A DNA stretch of 64,000 nt from Prorocentrum cordatum (taxonomy: Eukaryota > Sar > Dinophyceae > Prorocentrales > Prorocentraceae): assembly GCA_963575745.1 (NCBI GenBank), contig CAUYUJ010005692.1, positions 434,897-498,896 of the forward strand, in the 5' to 3' direction. The stretch's first letter is position 1, and every line of letters begins with the position of its first letter. Below are positions 31,481-41,128 of this stretch, piece after piece. Made by a program: the position numbers and the translations under genes. The notes under the pieces were generated by a model. It was not told the DNA's origin. It was given only the letters and a program-made list of their open reading frames with translations, and ran no database searches.

Positions 31481-33089
31481 AAACAACAAACAAACAAACG
31501 AAAACACTCTCCACCTCACCGACCTCACCTCGCGGGTACCCACCCGGTTAAATAGTTCCACCTCCGACCGCGAGCGGCCGCGGCCAAACAGCCTCAGGGT
31601 GATCGAACTCCCCGCGACAGAAAAGTAGGTGACCCCCACCAGATAGATCCGACAAAACCTCGGCGCGGATCGAGGCCGTGACAAGAGCCGCCCTTTCATC
31701 AGCACATGCGGCGCACGCCCATAATTCATTATGTACGGCACCCCTGGCACCCCCACGTGAAAGACAGATGCCACGGCCACCGGGAAGCTGATATCCCAGC
31801 GCAGCGGCACGATCAGGAGTCCACATCCGTCGCAACAAAGATTGCGAATGGCCCCCTGCTGATAGGGCGTAGACTTCCCGCTCGTAGCCTGGCCCTGCTA
31901 AGGCCCAGTAAAGCGACCGGCGCGCTGACCCCCCCCCCTTCGCGACAGGAGGTGCGTCGCGCAGTCGTCGCCCGTGCGCCGCCCGCGCGTCGGCCGCCGA
32001 AAAGGCCAGCCGTCCTCTCGAACGTGCACGTCGCCCTCGCAACGGGGCAATTTGGTGAGTGCGTCGCCAGCGCGGCGGACACCCGCGGGGCGGATCGCAC
32101 GCACGTCGCCCTCTCCACGGCCGCTGAGAAGGCCGGTCGCCTTCGGGAAAAAGAAAATCGCCCACGCTGCGGCCCTCTCGGCGATAAGAAGGCGGCCGCT
32201 GGGCTACCTCGGCAGATCAGCAAATCCCTCTAACATTACAAATGCAGCGATGCTGCTGAACGCATCCCGGCGATGGGCCAGCAGGTCCCCGCAGCCGCCG
32301 CCACCGCCGCCGCAACCGCCGCCAGCGCCAAAACTACCGCTGCCACGTTCACCACAAACGGATGCGACCGCAACCACATCCACCGCGACGATTACGACCA
32401 ACACCATTTACCGCCAGCACCACCACCACGACCACCGCGCTTCTCGCGACCACCACAACGACCGACACCAGCACGATCACCGACGTGACCACCGCCAGCC
32501 CGCCCACCACCAGCGGCGCGACCGCCGCCAGCGCGACCAAGGCCACGAACGTGACCACGACCATGATCACCAACATGACCAATACAGAAGCACCCGCCCA
32601 CTCCGCCCCCCCCCCATTCCCCTGCCGGGCCGCCCTTGCCGCCGCGCCCGCCTCGTGCCACTGCCCCTCCCCCCCCTTTTCTCCTCGTAATCTTCCTCTT
32701 CCACCGCCAGCGGCGGGGCCGTTCGCGGAAAGCGGGGGCGCCGCTCGCGGCGACGCGCCGCGGCCGTGGAAGGGGGGCCGAAGCAGGAAAAGAAAATGAA
32801 GAGGGACACGGGATGGCAAGGAAAAAAAAAAACGAGAGAGGAGGGGGGAGGGACAGACAGAGGGAGGCCAGTAGAAAGGAGGAGGAGAAGGGGAGGAGAG
32901 AGGGAGACGAGGCAGGAGAGAGGACGAAGGAGGAGGAATGACAAAGGAGGAGGGACGACGAGGAAAGAAAAAGGGAAATCACAGGGGCAATCACCGCCCT
33001 TCCTGGCGCAATGGAGGACGCAGCCGCCGCCGCTCGTGAACAGCGCAAGCACGGCGGGCCGACGGCCGTTGCGCATTGCTGCTCGGAGA
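31481..33089. other. spacer, low-complexity stretches, no confident gene
   Basis: 32270-32600 is rich in ACCACCACG/CCGCCA words. 32810-32990 is an A/G tract. A 205-codon minus frame at 31548-32165 is non-repetitive but matches nothing I know. Confidence 0.4.
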
Positions 33090-33295
33090 AACGCTAGAGG
33101 CGGGAAAAGTCGCGACTGCGTCGCGCATGCGTCGCGCGGGTCGATCGTGCGTCGCGCGCTGGCAGGGGTGCGTCGCGCGCGGGTCGGGGCGCGTCGCGCG
33201 CGCGTCGCGCGCGCGTCGCGCGTGCGTCGCGCGGGCGTCGCTCGGGTCGTTCGCGCGTCGCGCGCAGGTCGCGCGCGAATCGCTCGAAGGGCGCC
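33090..33295. repeat. CpG-dense (G)CGTCGCGCG short tandem repeat
   Basis: GCGTCGCGCG words recur every 10-12 bp for about 200 bp, with variants such as CGTCGCGCGCGCGTCGCGC. On the minus strand it reads as Arg-Ala-Thr-rich frames (DARATRARRARDA-like), a repeat artefact. Confidence 0.85.
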
Positions 33296-34594
33296 GCGGA
33301 CTCCTGACGGCATGTGAACTGCACGGCCCGCTGGCGAAACAATCAAGGGACGCGCGCGGCAATCGTAAAAATAGCGAGACACGCACGTGAGAACTACGAA
33401 CGCGAGGAGACCAATAGACATGGAGATGCAGCGCGTGCGCGCTAATCCATTTCAAGCGCACGCCCCGTCAGATTTTGGACATCGGTCCGTCGCTGCAGCA
33501 ATTTGGCGACGACTTGCCCGCCGACGCGTTGGGGGGGGAAGAGGATGGAAGTGAGGCGAGGGATGGGCGGGCGGAAATGGGAACGGACGGGCGAGGAGGG
33601 GGCGCGCGGGGGCGGCGCAGCGGCGGCGGGAGCGATGGAAGGCGATCGAAGGGGGGCGGCGGGAGCGAGGAGGGCGAGAAGAAGTTCCAGGAGGGTGGAA
33701 GGACAACGAGGGTTGAGCAGGGAGGCGGACAGGACGGCAGCCTGACACAAAAGAACTGACTACAAATTTCGCACACGGGTCAAAACGCGCAGCGCGTTGG
33801 ACGAGGGGAAGAGGAAGGAAGAGGGGGGGGGGCAGGAGGATTGGCGCTAAACGACATGGGGGTGCGGGGCGCGATGCGACGGGGCGAAGTGGCGCCGCGT
33901 CGCGCGACGTGACGTCACCCCTGCCGTGGCGCGACACGCACAGCCCCCAATCAACGCGAGGCGTCTTCGTCCTCAGCATCGGGTGGCGCCCCCGAAAATG
34001 AGCACCAGCAGATCCTCTTGCGCCGAATTGGAAACAGAACGTGTTGGTGGACCGTCGAACTAGAGCGCGCTGCGACCGCCAAAATGGCTGCTGGTGCACC
34101 GGCGTCGGAAACCTATATATCGCCAGAAATTCCGAAGTCGCGCCATATGTCGCCCGCACGCTCTGGGAGGCCGGGATTCGAGACAGAGACGCAAACCAGG
34201 GCCGGCGCACAAGCGACGCTCGGGCGACGCACTGAACGAAACTTAAAGGGGGGGGGGGGGGTCGCTTCAATGGGCCCTGACACCTGGCCCCTGACTATAT
34301 CCACGCACGCCCAGCTCCACGCCGCCCCCCACTTCCCAGTCAAGCTACGCTCAAGCAACGCGGCGCACTGCTGGCGCAAAAAAGTTTGAGGAGGGCGGGA
34401 CGAGCGAATGCGAGAAAGACGCCGACCTGGCCGTGGTCGCGAATCGCGGCAAAATCGGGCATGGCCCATCGCAACCTGAGGACCGAGGGGCGAGGGCCGA
34501 CGGGCCCGGCGGAAGAGAGCGGAAGCGGCTTCCTGAAGGACAGCACATTGAGCCCACCCCGTGAGTGGAACGAGAGAGAGGGAGAGAGAGAGAC
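33296..34594. other. spacer, no gene seen
   Basis: 33530-33720 is G/A-rich. No domain recognised on either strand. Confidence 0.4.
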
Positions 34595-34602
34595 AGAGAG
34601 AC

Positions 34603-34683
<81 letters not shown>
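34595..34683. repeat. (AG)n dinucleotide microsatellite
   Basis: Nearly 40 AG units, almost pure from 34609 to 34682, preceded by AGAC interruptions. The 594-codon plus-strand frame spanning it (34386-36170) is poly-Glu/Arg here and is not accepted as a gene. Confidence 0.97.
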
Positions 34684-34684
<1 letters not shown>

Positions 34685-35109
34685 GCTGGGAAGGGAGGGG
34701 AAAGGGGGGCAGACCTGTGAAGCCCCGCGCCTTTCATCCTTTCGACAACCCAGATGGCGCAGTGAAGAAATCGCGCAGCTTGGATCCTTACTTGGCAGTG
34801 GAAGTGCAGGCGGGGGCCGAAATCGCGCAGCTTGGATCCCAACTTGGATATGGAAGTGGCCCCAGGAGTTCAACTGGCCACGCAGCTCTTCCACCTATTC
34901 AACAGTCAGGGCGCCCCCGCACATCAGGATGGGCGCCCCTTCTGGTGCCCCGCCGCGATTTGCAATTTTACTTTTCGGCCATGGCCCCGGCGCGCCCGAG
35001 CGCCTCCAGAGGGGGGGGGGGGGGGCTTCGCACCCGCTCGGGCGCGTCGTGGCAGCTCACGGCGGGGGCGACGCCATTTCACTTCGGCCCCGCCTCCATG
35101 CTCACACAC

Positions 35110-35900
35110 ACATGCATATATATATATATAGAGAGAGAGAGAGGTACACTACACATATACATATATTTGCGTGCATACCCTTGCGCGATAGACTGCGCCT
35201 CGCTGCGCGCCCAACGCCGCGACGTCGAAACCCTGGCCAAGTTTGTTTTGGAAATGTGCGGCCGTGGCGGCGGGGGGCCGGAGCTCGAGCTCCTCGCCCC
35301 CAGCCCTCCCTGGGAAACGTCGGGCGCGGCGTTGGCCAGACAGGAAGAAACGTCGGGCTGGGTTTCGGAGTGGGCGCTGGGAACAGCGTCGGGAAGGGCT
35401 TCGGGAAGAGCGTCGGGGCCGGCCCAGGGAGGGCGAGGGGGAACAGGGCGAAGGGGAGGGCGCGGGGAAGGACCAGCAGGAGAAACCGGAAGGAGAGGGC
35501 GGCGCCCACCGATGCGCCCACCCATGTTTGGAGCACGAGCCTCGCGCAAAAACAATGCCAACTACCAGGGGCCACTCCCGAACCCCAACTGTCATCGCCA
35601 GGGCGGGTGCCGAAGAGGTTCCCGAAAATACGGTCACGCCGCCATACTGGTCGCGCAGTAAAAATGGCCACACCCCAATCATGGTCACACCCCAATAGCG
35701 GCCACACCTCGTTAGCGGCCACGCCCCAAGCGCGGTCACACCCAAGTTGTGGTCGCACCCCAACAGCGGTCACACCCCAAATGGTGGTCACACAAGAACA
35801 GTGCCCACATAGGAGGAGCCCGAGGGCAACCACAGTGACATGGCCCAAACAGTGCTCACACCGCGGCAGCCCTGGTCGGCTGGCCACAGAAGAACACAGC
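35110..35900. repeat. AT/AG microsatellite and ~21-bp CACACCCCAA minisatellite
   Basis: 35114-35145 is (AT)n followed by (AG)n. 35640-35800 has GGTCACACCCCAA and GGCCACACC words every 19-23 bp. The minisatellite sits where a LINE relic reading on the minus strand stops (35908). Confidence 0.8.
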
Positions 35901-35907
35901 CTCAAAC

Positions 35908-37990
35908 TTAAATGTGCGATGCGTCTGTTGATGCAGGCGCTGCTACTTCGAAAAGCGCAACGGCAGTCGCGATGCTACCGTCGAAACGCGACGCTGGGAA
36001 TGTGGATGCGAATGTTGTTTTCACAGGCGCGCGGTCCTGGAGCTGGCGCGGCACCCATTCCCCACGCATTGTTTGAAAGGCCACAATCGTGGTCACAGGG
36101 GGGGGCATGGATGCGCGGACAGCATGCCTCTGAAATTGTGACTGGCTCAAGAGGAGCGGCCACAGATTGAAAGCCCCTCCTGCCACGAACACATCCAATG
36201 TGGATGACGCAGAATCACCAAGTTTGAACTAGATCACTAACTTGACTGTGGTCCGACAGTCCCTGGCAATCGCGCATGCAGCGGCTGACAACGCAGATCG
36301 AATCCTGACCCCAGAAGGGTTGACGAAAGCAACTACGGCACAGTAGGAAATCAGCTCAGCCCCTCCAGGGGGTTCGACAAATCCGACGATGTGTCTGCGC
36401 AGAACCGCCACCCCAGTTGAGGTCCCCGCCTAAAAAGAAGTCATCCTAGCTGGCAGTATCACCATCTCCCAACCGTTCCTCAGCGCCCACTGTCGGGCTT
36501 CCGCGGTCCGATCGGCCGACGCCACGCGGCGCTTTCGCAGCAGAACATCGCGGACGAAGGCGGCAAACAGCAAATCCTGGGCGGAGCTCCACGCAGAGCA
36601 GCGACACGCGGCCACCTCGGCGGGCAGAAAGGCCTTGCCGGCAGCACTTGCCGCCTCAAAAAATCGGTTCCTAAAATCTAAACTGACTAGAGTTGGCCGA
36701 CTTGGGGCCCTCACAGGGGGCCGCGGCGGAAGCGGCCGACATTCCGTGAAGCGCAGCCTCAGGACAAGAGCTGGGCGTAGGTGGTCAGGGCTGATCGACT
36801 AAATTGCTGCGAACGTCGAAACACTGCGCCAACAGTGAAACGAGAATGACCCTGACCTGCTCCAAAAAATTCATCGAACGAATCCCCCGCTCGGCAGATG
36901 CATCACGGCGCTGCACCGACAGGGGGCTTCCCAGTTCTACTGGATGCCGGTGACTTGGCCGCACGCGACATGATACTGTCCTCACCAGCAAGCTCATCGT
37001 CAGCGGGATCGGGGACTGCTATGGACTCACCCCCTGGAGGGCAATTACGACCACTGCCAGCTGCAGCGATCCTCGGCAGGGGGAGCCTGTGCCTGAACGC
37101 CCTGAGCTTGGCTGGCTGCAGCGCCCGCACCACTTCCCGACGCAACCCCAGGGGCACCTTCAAGTTGCCAGCGCGGGCGGCCCCCTCCTTCCCAGCAGCC
37201 CCCCTCGACCAGGCCGTCAGCGCCACGGCGCCGCATCTGAAGCTCAAGCGAACAGTGCCGTCGCCACTTCTTGAAGCTGCATGTTGGGTGCTTCGCAACG
37301 CCCGTCAAGCTGCTGAGAAGCCTTTGCCGTAACCTCCTCTACGTCCGTGTCGACAGTGAACAGGGAAGCGTCGTCGATAAAGCCAAGCGCCTTGGCCTGG
37401 CCAGATTCAGTGTCCTCAATATTGAGAAATGTGGATTCTGACTGCCGGGACGTCTCGAGCGCAGTAGGAGCAATGATGTCACCGGCAAGTTCAGCTGCGA
37501 TACTTTTGTACACCCCGTCGGCCTCGTCCAGGTTGGACTCGGCTGGGGCGACGGACTATTGTTGAAGGCGTGCTGCTACCACGTCTTCTCGAGCTTTGAA
37601 GCATCCTGCGCCAACTTTCTCTCCGACTGCTGAACGCGACCGTGAGCGTTTGACGCACGAGCTTGGACTGGCTCAGTGGGACCACCGGGGGGCTCAACCT
37701 TGGCGAGCGCAGCCTGCCATTTAGGCGGGCCATCTTTGTCACCCACCCTCTTGCGCAAGTCAACCATCGTCTTGAGCTCGACCGCCGTGAACTGGCCCTG
37801 GGTGGCGATGGTTTGCTTCGGGGCCACCATGTGGAGCAGTCCTGGGCGGTATGGAAGCGCTGGCCACTCAGACCAACCCCAAGGACCATCACGAGCGCGA
37901 GCAGCAGCCACTTCACCACGAACCACACCGCAATGTTTACACGATACCCGTCCGTTCAATTTTTTGCGGCAGCCGCAGTTGTCGCACACT
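35908..37990 (-). pseudogene. 5' half of a decayed LINE: ORF1-like Zn-ribbon plus endonuclease
   Basis: Reading on the minus strand, 37989-37576 begins CDNCGCRKKLNGRVSCKHCG, a CxxC...CxxC zinc-ribbon-like motif, followed by a polar helical stretch (ARASNAHGRVQQSERKLAQD). 37513-37244 continues with acidic sequence. From 36714 to 36229 an endonuclease/exonuclease/phosphatase-type domain follows: EARQWALRNGWEMVILPARM, an in-frame TAG, then AGTSTGVAVLRRHIVGFVEP. 36198-35908 has GGAFNLWP, where active endonucleases have G-D-F-N, so a metal-binding Asp is replaced by Ala. Reverse transcriptase is absent. Several frame changes and the TAG show the copy is dead. This Zn-ribbon/endonuclease order is, from memory, common in dinoflagellate LINEs. 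Confidence 0.6.
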
Positions 37991-39416
37991 CGGCGGCGCG
38001 GTGAGGGAGCGTCAGGCGGGCTGGCCTGCTCGCCCGTGCCAGGCGCACCAGCACGGGCCCAGAGAGCCTGGGGGTCAACGCTCTCCTCCTCCTCCTCCGC
38101 CTCCTCCTCCGCCTCCTCCTCCTTAGCATCCTCTTCTTCCTCCTCCTATTCCTTCACTCCCGCTCCTGTTGTACCAAGAGACACGCACGCTTGCTGGGAC
38201 CAGCCGCATTGTCGGGTGCCATCTGCGAGACTGCGAGAACTGTAGAGACACGCCAAAAGCGGCTCGCAACAGCACTGCCGTTCTGAAGTGTGGCGTTGCA
38301 AGCTCCGTGTCCGCAGACTTAGGAGCTATCGGAGGAGGGGAAGGAGGAAGAGGAGGAGCAAGAGGAGGAGGCGGAGGAGAAGGAGGAGGACGACGGAGGA
38401 GGACGACGGAGGTCCGGAGCCGCTGGAGCCTCCAGAGGTATCTGGGCCAAACATGGTAGAGAAAAAGTTGAGGAGGAGGAGGAGGAGGAGGAGGAGGAGG
38501 AGGGGGAGGAGGAGGAAGAAAACAACTTGAGGGGCGCCAGACGGTTCTGGAGGCACTCGGAGAGGTCCCCCGTGGGGGAGGAGGAGGAGACGAGAAGAGC
38601 CCGTGGAATCCAATTAAGTCAGCTGGACCAGCCTCTTCACTCAGGATTCTGGGAATGAGAAGCTTCGTCACAAACGCGGAAAGAAGAGGAAGAAAAAGAG
38701 GGGGACGGGAGGCGGAGGGGAGGGCCTCCCTCCGCCTCTTCCGACCCCTCCATCCGCCCCCTTCCTCCCCCGATCCTCCTCTCCCCCTCCGGGGAGAGCC
38801 CGAGCACTTCGGGCGCAGAGGGCGGCGGGGGAAGGGTCGGGGGGGAGGCGGAGGGGGATAGACCGATTGATTGAGAGGCTCGCTGAGATGGCGGTGATTG
38901 GCCAGCCGCGCCTCTGAGGCCAGTGGGCAGTGAGGATGGAGGAGAGGGGACGGGCGGGAGGAAGAAAAGGGTGCATGGGGATGGGGGGCGCAGGGGGGGC
39001 GAAAGGAAGGGCAAAGGGGAAGGAGAGAGGAGGAGGAGTAGGAGGAGAAAAAGGAGGAGGAGAAGGAAAAGGAGGTAGGAGGAGGAGGTAGGAGGAGGAG
39101 GAGGAGGAGGAGGAGGAGGAGGCAGGAGGAGGAGGAGGCAGTAGGAGGAGGAGGAGGCAGAAGGAGAATAGTAAGAACGGTAAGGAACCAGGAAGAGCAG
39201 GAGAGTACGGAAGAGGAGGAAAGGAGGAGGAGGAAAGGAGGACGAGGAGAGGAGGAGAAACAGAAGGGCAAGGAGAAGAAAAAAACAAGAGAAAGGCGAG
39301 GAGCAAGGAGGATACGGAAGACGATGATCACGGGGAGGCGAGGCGAGGCGACTCCCAGTTCGCCCGTGAGGGCGGCCGCGCGCGGGGCTGGGAGTGGGCG
39401 CCGGGGCGCCGCTCAT
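37991..39416. repeat. CCT and GGA microsatellite-rich spacer
   Basis: 38081-38155 is CTC-rich, 38330-38400 and 38468-38515 are GGA-rich, and 39025-39270 is a long GGA/GAA tract with AGGAGGTAGGAGG variants. The 402-codon minus frame across the region is Ser/Pro/Leu translation of these tracts. No gene. Confidence 0.85.
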
Positions 39417-40010
39417 TCAGTCAGGGGTAGACCTGTCTCTGTTTGTACGGTGCACATAACCGTCCTCCAATTGTGACCACAAGTTGCTGTCCGACGTAAG
39501 TGTTTGCCAATTATCCCCACGCGTTGTGTGAATAAACTCTGCCACGTCATCGATCCATCGTCTGTGAGGTCGATGTGGTAATCGCTTCGCACGTGTATTT
39601 GTGTTGATAGGGTCCCAGAATAAAGTTTTTCGGTTCCACTTCCCTTTGTCATCGTACACAACCGCCCCCCCCCACAAGTCTCCATTTTATGCGTCCCTGT
39701 CGTGTGCACCAATCTTCGTGTCCCATTTCGTGGCAGTATTGTTCGACATATTTCGTCGCGCGCCTGATCCAATCCTGCCATGGTTCAACAGTGTCGTTTC
39801 GAGAGTGTGCGCTCGATGTTGCGGTGGCGTCCGTGGTGCTGGAGTCGGTGCCACTGTCGTCGGAGTCCGGCGTGTCGCTACTGCTTTCGGCATGGTCTCG
39901 GTTTTTCGTTTCCGCGCTGATGTCTTGGAAACGGCGTCTCGGGGATCCGAGTATCATTAACATCCGCCGCTCTGCGGTTGATCGGGAGTTTCTGTATATA
40001 TAGAAGAAGG
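39417..40010 (-). pseudogene. LINE C-terminal fragment
   Basis: Two minus frames carry the C-terminal region that follows the reverse transcriptase in many dinoflagellate LINEs. The first (about 40000-39690) starts AERRMLMILGSPRRRFQDIS, has an acidic/Ser linker, then WQDWIRRATKYVEQYCHEMG and WCTRQGRIKWRL. The second (39677-39417) has WNRKTLFWDP and RPHRRWIDDVAEFI, the usual RRW.DD motif, and ends NLWSQLEDGYV. The frame break is near 39680, at a run of C. The fragment begins almost exactly where the LINE at 52.4-55.3 kb stops (RVRSTQRRALI), so the two are complementary parts of one family or related families. Confidence 0.6.
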
Positions 40011-40145
40011 GGCGCGCGCTTCTGGGCGAGAGGGAAACGACCGAGAGAAGAAGGGGCGGCCGCCCCACAGGACCTCTCCATGGTGCCGGAAGCCCATCAG
40101 GGCTCCCTCAGGGCCCCTCCCCCAGGGCCGGGGCTCCCTCGCCTG

Positions 40146-40322
40146 CCCCCTCCCCCTCCTCCTCCTCCTCCTCCTCCTCCTCCTCCTCCTCCTCCTCCTC
40201 GCCCCAGTCGGCATATCCAGGCGTGTTATGCAGTCAGGTCGTCCGTCCGGAAACGGTGCCGGAGGCCGCTCTGGGCTCCTCTGGGCATCCCCCCCGGGGC
40301 CCGTTTTGTGAGGATGCCCCGA
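40146..40322. repeat. CCT microsatellite and one isolated unit of the 131-bp satellite
   Basis: 40149-40201 is (CCT)n. 40227-40317 matches the core of the 50.9-52.3 kb satellite: GTCCGGAAACGGTGCCGGAG, GCTCTGGGCTCCTCTGGGCA and GGGGCCCGTTTTGTGAGGAT. It lacks the GGATCCAGC sub-repeats. Confidence 0.9.
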
Positions 40323-40887
40323 CCACCCTCGAGCGCCAAGAGTGTGGCACCGAGGACAAAACGAGCGCAGCTCTAACATCTTGGGTTAAAGGGCGTGAAG
40401 TGTCACGAGTTGGCACCTCTGGGCTTAAGGCGCGGCCCCGCTACCATGTAGGATTGTATACATATGATTTTTTGAGCGAAACAAAAATAAGAGGACGAGG
40501 CGGAGGAGGAAGAGAGGGAGGGGATGACCAAGAGGAGGATGCCAGGAAATAATGATAAGATGATGATGGTTGTGATGATGACGAGGAGGAAAAAGAGGAA
40601 CAAGTGAGAAGGAAAGAAGGGAGGAGCAGGATTGGTGAACGGGGACTAACACAGGCGTTTCCCAGAAGGCAGGGGGGCGGTGATTCGCCGTAGGCGTCGT
40701 CGATATCAAGGACTATGAACATTCGTATGTCCAGTGAAACCTTCGTCTGTACCCCAGACAGCGTGAAGACAGTCACCTGCTAAGAAACGAATGAGAATGA
40801 GTGAAGTAGGTGCTGGGTATATTGTTATGATGGCATCATGCGATGTTCATGTGATGCCCTTGTTAGTGTGACGTTACTGCGATGCTG
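40323..40887. other. spacer, no gene seen
   Basis: 40460-40630 is A/G-rich. Nothing recognisable otherwise. Confidence 0.4.
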
Positions 40888-40897
40888 ATGTTGATGA

Positions 40898-40934
<37 letters not shown>

Positions 40935-40985
40935 GCTGCTGCTGTTGTTGTTGTTGTTGCTGTTGCTGTTGTTGTTGTTGTTTTT
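40888..40985. repeat. TTG trinucleotide microsatellite
   Basis: About 30 TTG units with some CTG, encoding poly-Gln on the minus strand in a frame that starts past the stop of the 622-codon gene. It probably lies in the 3' untranslated or intergenic region of that gene. Confidence 0.95.
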
Positions 40986-41040
40986 TGTTGCTATTGTTGA
41001 TGTTGATGTTGAGGTGAGTGTGATGACAATGCAGGTGTGA

Positions 41041-41128
41041 TGCTGTAGTATGATTTCTCCGCGAATCGCCCAAACAGCGATTCATGCTGTAGTATGATGT
41101 CTCCGCGAATCGCCCAAACAGCGATTCA
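41041..41128. repeat. 44-bp perfect-type tandem duplication ending at a stop codon
   Basis: 41041-41084 and 41085-41128 are two 44-bp copies differing at one base (TTTCTCC versus TGTCTCC), containing CCGCGAATCGCCCAAACAGC. The second copy ends immediately before the stop codon (41129-41131) of the minus-strand 622-codon gene, so the duplication is in its 3' flank. Confidence 0.93.

Noticed and set aside
34386-36170. 594-codon plus-strand frame
   Set aside because: It runs through the AG microsatellite and the CACACCCC minisatellite and overlaps a better-supported LINE relic on the other strand.
38123-39331. 402-codon Ser/Pro/Leu-rich minus frame
   Set aside because: Pure translation of CCT/GGA tracts, present in alternate frames with similar length.
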